Shown here one piece after another: positions 44,503 through 52,849 of a stretch of DNA of 64,000 nucleotides. The notes beneath the pieces are model-generated. The model saw only the letters and a list, made by a program, of their open reading frames with translations. It was not told the DNA's origin and did no database searches. The DNA comes from Streptomyces cyanogenus (GTDB lineage: Bacteria > Actinomycetota > Actinomycetes > Streptomycetales > Streptomycetaceae): contig NZ_CP071839.1 in NCBI RefSeq assembly GCF_017526105.1, positions 2,284,501 through 2,348,500 of the forward strand. Reading direction: 5' to 3'. Numbering within the stretch: the stretch's first letter is position 1; each line of letters begins with the position of its first letter. A program made the position numbers and the translations under genes.

Positions 44503-44591
44503 TTGTTCCAACTCGCCCTCCCCTGCGGGGCGTTCCTCACCTCCGAGCGCCCCTTATGTCCCCGTACTCCCCATACCTCCAGGAGCGATCC

Positions 44592-45962
44592 ATGCGCACC
44601 CCGAGCCGACGGAGGCCGCGAGCCACGCTCGCCCTGGCCGCCGCAGGGACGCTGCTCGCCCCGCTGCTCTCCGGCTGCTGGGCCGGCGCCGGCGGGACCG
44701 GTTCCGGCGGCGACTCCATCAACGTGCTGATGGTCAACAACCCCCAGATGACCGAGCTGCAGAAGCTGACCGCCGCCCACTTCACCAAGGACACCGGCAT
44801 CAAGGTCAACTTCACGGTCCTGCCCGAGAACGACGTCCGCGACAAGATCAGCCAGGACTTCGCCAACCAGGCCGGCCAGTACGACGTGGCCACCCTGTCG
44901 AACTACGAGATACCGATCTACGCCCGCAACGGCTGGCTGCACGAGATGAACTCGTACGTCGCGAAGGACCCGTCGTACGACGAGCAGGACGTGCTGAAAC
45001 CGATGCGCCAGTCCCTCACCGGGGACGACGGCAAGCTCTACGGGCAGCCGTTCTACGGCGAGTCGTCCTTCCTCATGTACCGCAAGGACGTGTTCGCGGC
45101 GAAGGGGCTGACGATGCCCGCCCACCCGACCTGGCAGCAGGTCGCCGACCTCGCCGCCAAGGCGGACGGCGCCCGGCCCGGGATGCGGGGCATCTGCCTG
45201 CGCGGGCTGCCCGGCTGGGGCGAGCTGATGGCACCGCTCACGACGGTCGTGAACACCTTCGGCGGCACCTGGTTCGACAAGGACTGGAAGGCGCGGCTGG
45301 ACTCCCCGGCCTTCGAGAAGGCGACGAAGTTCTACGTCGGCCTGGTCCGCGGGCACGGCGAGTCCGGCGCCGCCCAGTCCGGCTTCGCCGAATGCCTGAA
45401 CAACATGACCCAGGGCAAGGTCGCCATGTGGTACGACGCCACCTCCGCGGCCGGACTGCTGGAGGCGGCCGGCTCCCCGGTCAAGGGCAGGCTCGGCTAC
45501 GCCCCCGCCCCCGTCGAGCACACCGGGTCCTCCGGCTGGCTCTACACCTGGGCCTGGGGCATCCAGCAGGCCTCCCGCAACCCCGACAAGGCCTGGAAGT
45601 TCGTCTCCTGGGCGTCCGGCAAGGGGTACGAGCAGCTGGTCGGCGAGACCAGCGGCTGGTCGAACGTCCCGGCGGGCAAACGGGCCTCGACCTACACCAA
45701 CGCCGACTACCGGAAGTCGGCCGCCGCGTTCCAGGAGATGACCAAGGAGGCCATCGAGAGCGCCCGGCCGAACGACCCCGGCGTGCAGCCGCGGCCCGCG
45801 CCCGGCATCCAGTTCGTCGGCATCCCCGAGTTCACCGACCTCGGCACCAGGGTCTCCCAGGAGATCAGCGCGGCCATCGCCGGACGCCAGTCCGTCGACT
45901 CGGCCCTGAAGAAGTCGCAGGCGCTCGCCGAGCAGATCTCCAAGGAGTACGAGGGACGATGA
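44592..45962 (+). CDS. Sugar ABC transporter substrate-binding lipoprotein
   Basis: A 456-residue lipoprotein with twin Arg-rich N-terminus and lipobox LLSGC (Cys near residue 28). The mature part is an SBP_bac_1 domain (INVLMVNNPQMTELQKLTAA, YDVATLSNYEIPIYARNGWL, GSSGWLYTWAWGIQQAS). AGGAGCG precedes ATG 44592. Its TGA overlaps the permease ATG. With the context, the ligand may be a polyol or uronate-type sugar; this is inference. Confidence 0.9.
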   Translation: MRTPSRRRPRATLALAAAGTLLAPLLSGCWAGAGGTGSGGDSINVLMVNNPQMTELQKLTAAHFTKDTGIKVNFTVLPENDVRDKISQDFANQAGQYDVATLSNYEIPIYARNGWLHEMNSYVAKDPSYDEQDVLKPMRQSLTGDDGKLYGQPFYGESSFLMYRKDVFAAKGLTMPAHPTWQQVADLAAKADGARPGMRGICLRGLPGWGELMAPLTTVVNTFGGTWFDKDWKARLDSPAFEKATKFYVGLVRGHGESGAAQSGFAECLNNMTQGKVAMWYDATSAAGLLEAAGSPVKGRLGYAPAPVEHTGSSGWLYTWAWGIQQASRNPDKAWKFVSWASGKGYEQLVGETSGWSNVPAGKRASTYTNADYRKSAAAFQEMTKEAIESARPNDPGVQPRPAPGIQFVGIPEFTDLGTRVSQEISAAIAGRQSVDSALKKSQALAEQISKEYEGR

Positions 45963-46897
45963 CAGCGACGACCACGGCCCCCCTCGCGGCCACCGACGAA
46001 CGGACCGTCGGGCAGCCCTCGGCCCGGCTGCGCGCCTGGGCCACCCGCGCCCCGCTCCTGCCCGCCCTCGCCTTCATGATCGTGGTGACCCAGCTGCCCT
46101 TCGTGGCCACGCTGGTGATCTCCTTCTTCGACTGGAACGCCCTCTACCCCAAGGCCCGCCGCTTCACCGGCCTGGACAACTACCGCCAAGTGCTGACCGA
46201 CGCGGACCTGCGCCATTCGGTGTGGACGACCGTGCTGCTCACGGCGGGCGTGGTGCTGGCCAGCCTGGTCCTGGGCCTCGCGCTGGCGCTGCTGCTGGAC
46301 CGGAGGTTCCGCGGCCGGGGCATCGTCCGCACCCTCCTCATCGCGCCCTTCCTGGTGGTGCCGGTGGCTGCGGCCCTGCTCTGGAAGCATGTGCTCTACA
46401 ACCCTGAGTACGGCTTGTTGAACGGGTTGCTGCACTATGTGGGCGGCCCACAGCCGGACTGGGTCTCGCGCACCCCGCTGCTCGCGGTCGAGGCCTCCCT
46501 GGTGTGGCAGTGGACGCCGTTCATGATGCTGATCCTGCTGGCCGGGCTGCAGAGCCGGGACCAGCAGCAGATCGAGGCCGCCCGGGTCGACGGCGCGAGC
46601 GACTGGCAGATCTTCCGCCATCTGACCCTGCCCCACCTGCGCCGCTATCTGGAGCTGGGCGCGCTGCTGGGCTCGATCTACATCGTCCAGAACTTCGACG
46701 CGGTCTTCACGATCACGTCCGGCGGCCTGGGCACCGCCAACCTGCCGTACACCGTCTACCAGAGCTTCTACCAGGCCCACGAGAACGGCCTGGCCTCGGC
46801 CGCCGGCGTCCTGGTGGTCATCGGCTCGATCGTCATCGCGACCTTCGCCCTGCGCGTGGTGTCGTCCCTGTTCCGCGAGGAGGTGTCCCGCGCATGA
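45959..46897 (+). CDS. Sugar ABC transporter permease 1 (MalF type)
   Basis: A 312-residue inner-membrane permease with six transmembrane helices. The EAA loop reads IEAARVDGASDWQIFRHLTL. Starts at an ATG overlapping the binding protein stop, and its TGA overlaps the next permease. No ATPase gene is in the operon; a shared MsiK-type ATPase encoded elsewhere is usual in Streptomyces sugar importers. Confidence 0.9.
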   Translation: MTATTTAPLAATDERTVGQPSARLRAWATRAPLLPALAFMIVVTQLPFVATLVISFFDWNALYPKARRFTGLDNYRQVLTDADLRHSVWTTVLLTAGVVLASLVLGLALALLLDRRFRGRGIVRTLLIAPFLVVPVAAALLWKHVLYNPEYGLLNGLLHYVGGPQPDWVSRTPLLAVEASLVWQWTPFMMLILLAGLQSRDQQQIEAARVDGASDWQIFRHLTLPHLRRYLELGALLGSIYIVQNFDAVFTITSGGLGTANLPYTVYQSFYQAHENGLASAAGVLVVIGSIVIATFALRVVSSLFREEVSRA

Positions 46898-47721
46898 CCG
46901 CCGTACTGCGCCGGGGCGGGCTCGGCCTGGTGGCCTGGCTGGCCGGCATCGTCTTCTTCCTGCCCATCGCCTGGATGGCCCTGACGTCCTTCCACTCCGA
47001 GGCGGACGCGGCGACGAACCCGCCGTCCTTCACCGCCTCCCTGACCCTCGACGGCTACCGCGAGTTCTTCGGCACCGGCGGCGGGGCGAGCCCCTGGCCC
47101 GCGCTGGTCAACTCCGCGGTGGCGTCGGTCGCCTCCACCCTGCTCGTCCTGGTGCTGGCCCTGCCGGCCGCCTACGCCCTGTCGATCCGGCCGGTGAAGA
47201 AGTGGACGGACGTCCTGTTCTTCTTCCTCTCCACGAAGATGCTGCCGGCCGTGGCGGGCCTGCTGCCGATCTACCTGTTCGCCAGGAACGCCGGGATGCT
47301 CGACAACGTCTGGCTGCTGGTCGTCCTCTACACCTCGATGAACCTGCCGATCGCGGTGTGGATGATGCAGTCGTTCCTCGCCGAGGTGCCGGTCGCCGTC
47401 ATCGAGGCGGCGCGGGTGGACGGCGCCCGGCTGCCGACGGTCCTCACGCGCGTGGTGGCCCCGATCGCCCTGCCCGGCATCGCCGCCACCGCCCTGATCT
47501 GCTTCATCTTCAGCTGGAACGAACTGCTCTTCGCCCGGGTCCTGACGGGCGTGGTCGCCGAGACCGCCCCCGTCTTCCTGACCGGTTTCATCACCAGCCA
47601 GGGCCTGTTCCTGGCCAAGGTGTGCGCCGCGTCGCTCGTCATCTCCCTGCCGGTGCTCGCCGCGGGGTTCGCCGCCCAGGACAAGCTGGTCCAGGGCCTG
47701 TCGTTGGGAGCCGTGAAATGA
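46894..47721 (+). CDS. Sugar ABC transporter permease 2 (MalG type)
   Basis: A 275-residue permease with six helices. The EAA loop reads IEAARVDGARLPTVLTRVV. It overlaps permease 1 by four bases and the alcohol dehydrogenase by four bases (ATGA at both junctions). Confidence 0.9.
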   Translation: MTAVLRRGGLGLVAWLAGIVFFLPIAWMALTSFHSEADAATNPPSFTASLTLDGYREFFGTGGGASPWPALVNSAVASVASTLLVLVLALPAAYALSIRPVKKWTDVLFFFLSTKMLPAVAGLLPIYLFARNAGMLDNVWLLVVLYTSMNLPIAVWMMQSFLAEVPVAVIEAARVDGARLPTVLTRVVAPIALPGIAATALICFIFSWNELLFARVLTGVVAETAPVFLTGFITSQGLFLAKVCAASLVISLPVLAAGFAAQDKLVQGLSLGAVK

Positions 47722-48707
47722 AGGCCGCCGTCATCGAGTCCGTGGGCCGTGCCGTCGTCACCGAGGTCCCGGACCCGACGCCGGGCCCGCGCGACGTCGT
47801 CGTCGAGGTGGCGGCCTGCGGGCTGTGCGGCACGGATCTGCACATCCTCCAGGGCGAGTTCGCGCCCAAGCTGCCGATCGTGCCCGGGCACGAGTTCGCG
47901 GGCGAGGTCGTCGGGGTCGGCACCCAGGTCACCGAGGTCTCCGTCGGCGACCGGGTGGCCGTGGACCCGTCGCTGTACTGCCACGAGTGCCGGTACTGCC
48001 GCACCGGCCACAACAACCTGTGCGAGCGGTGGGCCGCGATCGGCGTGACGACGGCGGGCGGCGCGGCCCGGTACGCGCTCGCCCCGGTCGCCAACTGCGT
48101 GAAGCTGCCCGACCACGTGCGCACCGAGGACGCGGCCCTGGTGGAGCCCCTGTCCTGCGCGGTGCGCGGCTACGACGTGCTGCGCTCCCGCCTCGGCGCG
48201 CACGTGCTGATCTACGGCTCCGGGACCATGGGCCTGATGATGCTGGAGCTGGCCAAGCGGACCGGCGCGGCGAGCGTGGACATGGTCGACGTGAACCCGG
48301 CCCGGCTGGAGACGGCCCGGCTGCTCGGCGTGTCGGGCGCGGCCGGCAGCGCGGACGAGCTGGACCGGCCGCAGGGCTGGGACGTGGTGGTGGACGCCAC
48401 CGGCAACGCGGCGGCGATCCAGGACGGCCTGGACCGGGTGGCCAAGGCGGGCACGTTCCTGCAGTTCGGGGTGGCCGACTACGCGACGCGGGTGACGATC
48501 GACCCGTACCGGATCTACAACCAGGAGATCACGATCACCGGTTCCATGGCGGTGCTGCACAGCTTCGAGCGGGCGGCGGAGCTGTTCGCGAACGGGGTGC
48601 TGGACCCGGGCGTCTTCATCAGCGACCGGCTCCCGCTGGAGCGGTACCCGCAGGCGCTGGAGCAGTTCGCGGCGGGGGTGGGGCGGAAGATCGTCGTGGT
48701 GCCGTAG
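47718..48707 (+). CDS. Zinc-dependent alcohol dehydrogenase (polyol/sugar type)
   Basis: A 329-residue MDR enzyme. Catalytic zinc ligands are in ACGLCGTDLH and PGHEFAG; the structural zinc set reads CHECRYCRTGHNNLC. The NAD motif is YGSGTMGLMML. It is coupled to the transporter, so it should oxidise the imported sugar or polyol. The substrate is not defined by sequence. Confidence 0.88.
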   Translation: MKAAVIESVGRAVVTEVPDPTPGPRDVVVEVAACGLCGTDLHILQGEFAPKLPIVPGHEFAGEVVGVGTQVTEVSVGDRVAVDPSLYCHECRYCRTGHNNLCERWAAIGVTTAGGAARYALAPVANCVKLPDHVRTEDAALVEPLSCAVRGYDVLRSRLGAHVLIYGSGTMGLMMLELAKRTGAASVDMVDVNPARLETARLLGVSGAAGSADELDRPQGWDVVVDATGNAAAIQDGLDRVAKAGTFLQFGVADYATRVTIDPYRIYNQEITITGSMAVLHSFERAAELFANGVLDPGVFISDRLPLERYPQALEQFAAGVGRKIVVVP

Positions 48708-48779
48708 GCCGTTCGGCGGGTGAGGCAACCCGTTCGGTCGGTAAGGGAACGGTAAAGCGGTCTCGTTCGTTCACCCGGC

Positions 48780-49973
48780 ATGACAGCTATGACCCCTGGC
48801 TCGAACATCCCTCTCCCGGCCGCGCGCGTGACCGTGGACGTCTCCGCCCCGGTGCGGCTCGACGTGTCGGGCCTGCTGCTCACCGCCGACGGCAAGGTGC
48901 GCTCCGACGACGATTTCATCTTCTACAACCAGCCGAGCGGCCCCGGCGTGACCTACCGCTCGGGTGGCGGTACGGCTCCGGACGCGGTCACGGTGGACAC
49001 CGCCGCCGTGCCGCCGGAGATCGAGAAGATCGTCGTCACGGCCAGCCCGGACGCGGCCGGCCAGACCTTCCAGGGCATCGAGCCGACGGCCACGATCCGG
49101 GACGCGGACGGCGGGGCCGTGCTGGCGACGTTCACCCCGCCGCAGCTCGGCACCGAGACCGCGCTGGTGGTCGTGGAGATCTACCGCCGGGCCGGCCAGT
49201 GGAAGGCCCGGGCCGTCGGGCAGGGGTACGCCAACGGACTGGCGGGTATCGCGACCGACTTCGGCGTGACGGTGGAGGAGCCGGCCGCGGCCCCGGCCGC
49301 ACCGGTGGCCCCCGCGGCCCCGCCGCAGCCGGCCGCCGCGCCCTCCGTTCCGCCGCGGCCGGTGGCTCCGCCGCCCGCTCCCGCGCCGGGCGCCGGGAAG
49401 ATCAACCTGGACAAGGGCCGGGTCAGCCTGCAGAAGAACCAGACCGTGTCCCTCGTCAAGGGCGGCCGGCCGCTGCTCTCCCAGGTGCGGATGGGGCTCG
49501 GCTGGGAGCCGGCGTTCCGGGGCAAGGACATCGACCTGGACGCGTCCGTCATCGCCTACGGCCCGCAGCGCAACCACATCGACAGCTGCTACTTCGGCAA
49601 GCTGACGATCCTGAACGGCGCGGTCAAGCACTCCGGCGACAACCTCACCGGTGAGGGCGGCGGCGACGACGAGGTGATCGTGGTCGACCTCGGCCGGCTC
49701 CCGCAGGAGGTCACCGGCCTGGTCTTCACGGTCAACTCCTTCTCGGGCCAGAAGTTCACGGAGGTCGCCAAGGCCTACTGCCGCCTGGTCGACGCGGCCA
49801 CCGACGAGGAACTGGTCCGCTTCGACCTCACCGGCGCCGAGCCCCAGACCGGCGTCCTGATGGCCAAGCTCGTCCGCCAGTTCTCCGGCGAGTGGGACAT
49901 GACGGCCCTGGGCAGCTTCGTCAAGGCCCGCACCGTCCGCAACATGACGGACCCGGGCGCCCGGGCGCTGTAG
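48780..49973 (+). CDS. Double TerD-domain protein
   Basis: A 397-residue cytoplasmic protein. The first TerD domain (about 1-165) has the Ca2+-binding-type loop SDDDFIFYNQPSGPG. A Pro/Ala linker (about 165-200) follows. The second domain (about 200-397) has KINLDKGRVSLQKNQ, GLGWEP, DLDASVIAYG, and GGDDEVIVVDLGRLPQEVTG. TerD proteins act in stress and tellurite resistance and bind Ca2+. Two fused domains differ from the usual single ones of about 190 residues. Confidence 0.88.
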   Translation: MTAMTPGSNIPLPAARVTVDVSAPVRLDVSGLLLTADGKVRSDDDFIFYNQPSGPGVTYRSGGGTAPDAVTVDTAAVPPEIEKIVVTASPDAAGQTFQGIEPTATIRDADGGAVLATFTPPQLGTETALVVVEIYRRAGQWKARAVGQGYANGLAGIATDFGVTVEEPAAAPAAPVAPAAPPQPAAAPSVPPRPVAPPPAPAPGAGKINLDKGRVSLQKNQTVSLVKGGRPLLSQVRMGLGWEPAFRGKDIDLDASVIAYGPQRNHIDSCYFGKLTILNGAVKHSGDNLTGEGGGDDEVIVVDLGRLPQEVTGLVFTVNSFSGQKFTEVAKAYCRLVDAATDEELVRFDLTGAEPQTGVLMAKLVRQFSGEWDMTALGSFVKARTVRNMTDPGARAL

Positions 49974-50011
49974 CGGCGGCGAGCAGGAGTGGGAAGAACT
50001 GCGGGGGCGGC

Positions 50012-50214
50012 GGCCAACGCACCGCCGCTGCGGGCACATCGTGCGCGGGCTTCCCGAACGACGCACCGCCGGCGCAATCGTCCATGGGCCTCCCGGCCGG
50101 CGCGCCGCCGCAGGCAGTCGTGCGGGGCCGCCGGGCAACGCGCCGTCGCTGCGGGCAGTCGTTCGCGGGGCTGCCGGCCGACGCGCCGTCGCCGTGGACA
50201 GTCGTGCCTCCCCC
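50012..50214. repeat. Five imperfect tandem repeats of 38-45 bases
   Basis: The 361-base spacer 49974-50334 holds five degenerate units (50012-50056, 50057-50095, 50096-50133, 50134-50176, 50177-50214). Each contains a variant of GCCGACGCGCCGTCG, then CAGTCGT or CAATCGT in most units. On either strand the repeats translate into a loose 13-15-residue period. After them, CCCCCAG and CTGGGGG (near 50210-50235) could form a small hairpin. I see no gene here. Confidence 0.6.
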
Positions 50215-50334
50215 AGTGCCTTGAGGGCTGGGGGGTCCGCGGGGCGGCACGGGTGGGCGCGGCGGTGGCCCGTCGGTACGGGGCGGCGGAGCGACCGCCG
50301 CCCGGCCCCCGCCCGGTCCCGGCCGGGCCGCGCC

Positions 50335-50907
50335 TCAGCCGGAGCGCAGACCGTCCGCCAGCAGACCCAGGTAGCGCCGGGTCTCCCGCTCCCCCGCGCC
50401 CGCCAACTCCGCCGCCATCGCCACCCCGTGCGCCAGCCGCAGCACCTCGACCGGCTCCAGATCCCGGCGCAGCGTCCCCTCCGCCTGCGCCGCCACGACC
50501 AGCCGGTGCACCGCCCCCTGCACCACGGTCCCGCACACGGTCAGCGCCGCCGCCCCGCCGTCGTCCGTCACCGCCGAACTGAGCAGTGCCTTCATCCCCC
50601 GCACCTGAAGTGTGCGGACCGCCAGTTCGTACAGCCACTCCATGAGCGCCTCGCCCGGCGGCAGCCGAGCGGCCAGCTCGTCGGCACGCGCGCCGAGCGC
50701 CTCGACGCGGTCCACGTACGCCGCCTCCAGCAGCGCCCGCCGGGTCGGGAAGTGCCGGTAGAGCGTGCCGGAGCCGACGCCCGCCCGCTTGGCGATGTCG
50801 TCGAGTGACGCGTTCTCCCCATGCTCGGCGAAGGCCTCCGCCGCCACCTTCAGCAACCGCTCGTAGTTGCGCCGAGCGTCCGCGCGCATGGGCCTGCCCT
50901 GCGTCAT
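50335..50907 (-). CDS. TetR family transcriptional regulator
   Basis: A 190-residue regulator. HTH: ASLDDIAKRAGVGSGTLYRHFPTR (positions about 33-56; core residues IAKRAGVGSGTLYRHF). The ligand-binding domain is all-alpha and not assignable. Target unknown; it lies downstream of the TROVE gene on the same strand with 63 bases between. Confidence 0.9.
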   Translation of the reverse strand: MTQGRPMRADARRNYERLLKVAAEAFAEHGENASLDDIAKRAGVGSGTLYRHFPTRRALLEAAYVDRVEALGARADELAARLPPGEALMEWLYELAVRTLQVRGMKALLSSAVTDDGGAAALTVCGTVVQGAVHRLVVAAQAEGTLRRDLEPVEVLRLAHGVAMAAELAGAGERETRRYLGLLADGLRSG

Positions 50908-50970
50908 CCACCCACTCCTCGCCGACCGGGGACCCTCTCCGTATCCTAGGCCGCGGGCACGGCGGGCTCC

Positions 50971-52551
50971 TCAGGCGAGCCAGGGCCAGTTCCCGTCCCG
51001 GCCGCTCTCCAGCAGCGTGACCATGCGGAACGCGCTGTCGGACAGCCCGCCGAAGGTGTGCCGGTTCCCGGTGCCCGACGGACCGTGGCCCGCCCGGTAG
51101 CCCTCCAGGTTCCAGGTGTAGACCGGGGTGTCGGCCGGGACGAGGGACGTCGGGTCGCCGTGCCGGTTCGGGGCGTACTGCTCGTCGGTGACGATCAGCA
51201 CCCGGTCGTGCCGCTCGTAGTGCCGGCGCACCGCCTCGGTGGTGTCGGTGCCGCCCAGGTCGCCGAAGCGCTCCAGGACCTTCAGCACCGACTCGCCCTT
51301 GCGGAACGTGACCTTCTCGCTGGTCGAGCCGAACTGCACGAGATCGGCGTCCGCCGCCCGCAGCGCGAGGGCGGTGCCGAAGACCGCCGCCGCGTCGGCC
51401 CGGCTGAGCAGGGACCGCTCGGACACCCGCGACCAGAACATGGAACCGGAACGGTCGACCAGCACGAGGGTGCGGCCGGGCAGCGCGGGCACGTTGGCCA
51501 GCGAGTGGCCGAGCGCCTGCTCCAGCGGGTAGGACCAGCGCAGCGAGGGCGCGTGCTGGTAGGCGGCCAGGTAGCGGAAGGGGAACTGCCGCGAGCGGCG
51601 CACCTCGTGCGGATCGCTGATCCGCGCCGCGACCCGGGCGGCGACCTCGTCCGACACCCCGGCCTCGTCGAAGTTGCGCAGGTTGCGGACCAGCGCCATC
51701 GCGCCCATGGACGGGATCACGGCCTCCCAGGCCGCCTTGTCCATCGGCCCCTGGAGCCAGCCGGCCAGCGCCTCCCAGGTGATGCCGGCCGCGGCCAGCC
51801 GCTCGGCGCCGTCGGGCGAGGTGACGACCGCCCGCCGCTGCTCGACGGGCAGCGCCATCAGCTCGCGGTGCAGGGCGAGCGCGGGGAGCGACGCGGGCGG
51901 TGCCGCGGTGTCCGGGTGGTGCCGCCGGTCGAGCGCGTAACCGAACAGGTCGCCCTGCCACGGCTTGTCCGGGTCCGGCGAGGCGTGCACCAGGTTGAGC
52001 ACGTCGCCGAAGCGGTAGCCCTTGGACGCGGTGTCGTACTTGAGCAGCGACCGGACGTGGTAGAGCCGTCGTACGGCGTCGGCGATGCCGCGCTTGACGG
52101 GCTTGGGGACGGCGCGGCCGTGCGTCGACGTCCAGTAGGCGAGCAGTTCGCCGGGCTCGTCCGGGCGCTGCAGCACGGAGGCCACGACCTGCCGGTTGGA
52201 CGGGCCGCCGGTCGCGCCGGCGGCCAGCCGCGCGTGCACGTACTCGGCGGCGCCGACGAGGGAGGCCGTCCGCATGTTGCCCTCGCCGCGCAGCCAGCCG
52301 AGCAGGCCGGCCGTCCACTCCGGGTCGCTGACGGCGAGCTGGCGGACGAGGCGGGTGAACCGGTCGTCGCGGTCCCCGGCGCTCTCGTAGAAGGTGTCCG
52401 CGAGGAAGTGGGAGACGGCCAGCAGGAACAGCTCCGAGCGCGGGTCGCGCTCGTGGCCCCGGCCGCCCTCGTGGGTCCGCAGGGTGCGGCCCGTGGAGGT
52501 CACGGCCGATGTCGGCCGCGCCTTGGCGGTACGCGTGTTGAACCGCGCCAT
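50971..52551 (-). CDS. rsr: TROVE domain RNA-binding protein (Ro60/Rsr orthologue)
   Basis: A 526-residue ring-type protein. Residues about 1-340 form the HEAT-like TROVE domain (ELFLLAVSHFLADTFYESAG, GNMRTASLVGAAEYVHARLA, GAMALVRNLRNFDEAG). Residues about 345-526 are a VWA domain with MIDAS DRSGSM. Ro proteins bind Y RNAs on the outer surface and misfolded RNA in the central hole, and help RNA quality control and stress survival. Y-like RNAs lie just upstream (52604-52989). An AT-rich leader and GGGGGAATTCACC precede ATG 52551. Confidence 0.93.
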   Translation of the reverse strand: MARFNTRTAKARPTSAVTSTGRTLRTHEGGRGHERDPRSELFLLAVSHFLADTFYESAGDRDDRFTRLVRQLAVSDPEWTAGLLGWLRGEGNMRTASLVGAAEYVHARLAAGATGGPSNRQVVASVLQRPDEPGELLAYWTSTHGRAVPKPVKRGIADAVRRLYHVRSLLKYDTASKGYRFGDVLNLVHASPDPDKPWQGDLFGYALDRRHHPDTAAPPASLPALALHRELMALPVEQRRAVVTSPDGAERLAAAGITWEALAGWLQGPMDKAAWEAVIPSMGAMALVRNLRNFDEAGVSDEVAARVAARISDPHEVRRSRQFPFRYLAAYQHAPSLRWSYPLEQALGHSLANVPALPGRTLVLVDRSGSMFWSRVSERSLLSRADAAAVFGTALALRAADADLVQFGSTSEKVTFRKGESVLKVLERFGDLGGTDTTEAVRRHYERHDRVLIVTDEQYAPNRHGDPTSLVPADTPVYTWNLEGYRAGHGPSGTGNRHTFGGLSDSAFRMVTLLESGRDGNWPWLA

Positions 52552-52603
52552 GGTGAATTCCCCCGAATTCGCTTGGGTTTCGGAGGGAGGCGCGGCAAAT
52601 GGA

Positions 52604-52746
52604 GGGTGTCCGAGGTCAGGAGTCGGCGGCGGACTTTACCCAGGTGCTCTGCCGCTTGAGCTACACCGACCCGAAGTCGATGACGGGACTCGAACCCGCA
52701 ACCGCCCGATCCAATGAAGTAACCGCTGCCTGCGCACCGGACACCC
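52604..52746 (-). ncRNA. Y RNA-like RNA 3, with tRNA-like module (YrlA type)
   Basis: Read on the minus strand the 143-nt unit begins GGGTGTCCG and ends CGGACACCC, a perfect 9-bp terminal stem. A second stem pairs GGCAGCGG (52730-52723) with CCGCCGCC (52632-52625), one A-C mismatch, extended by ACTT/AAGT. The apex is a permuted tRNA: T arm GCGGGTTCGAGTCCCGT (52699-52683), acceptor strand CATCGAC, loop TTCGG, acceptor strand GTCGGTG, then D arm TAGCTCAAGCGGCAGAGCA (52663-52645). It ends 52 bases before the rsr start. Confidence 0.85.
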
Positions 52747-52759
52747 ACCATGTGCCACG

Positions 52760-52832
52760 CCTCCCGAGATCAGGTCGGCGGCGGTTGTGGATTCTTTGGA
52801 AGAGAAGTAACCGCAGCCTGCGCACCGGGAGG
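52760..52832 (-). ncRNA. Y RNA-like RNA 2, short form without tRNA-like module
   Basis: A 73-nt unit: terminal stem CCTCCCG/CGGGAGG (7 pairs), conserved 5' strand GTGCGCAGGCTGCGGTT, an apical loop (52787-52808) and 3' strand AACCGCCGCCGACCTGATCT. GGCTGCGGTT (52818-52809) pairs with AACCGCCGCC (52786-52777) over 9 of 10 positions with the same single internal mismatch as its neighbours. The T and D arms are missing, so it is a bare Y stem-loop. Confidence 0.75.
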
Positions 52833-52849
52833 TGCATGAAGTTTTCGGT

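Noticed and set aside
50012..50214. CRISPR array
   Set aside because: Units are imperfect, directly adjacent and lack unique spacers between constant repeats; no cas genes nearby.
52645..52699. T-arm and D-arm sequences that suggest a tRNA gene on the minus strand
   Set aside because: The arms are in permuted order, there is no anticodon arm between them and no acceptor end; the same arrangement recurs at 52885-52941. They fit a Y RNA module, not a tRNA.
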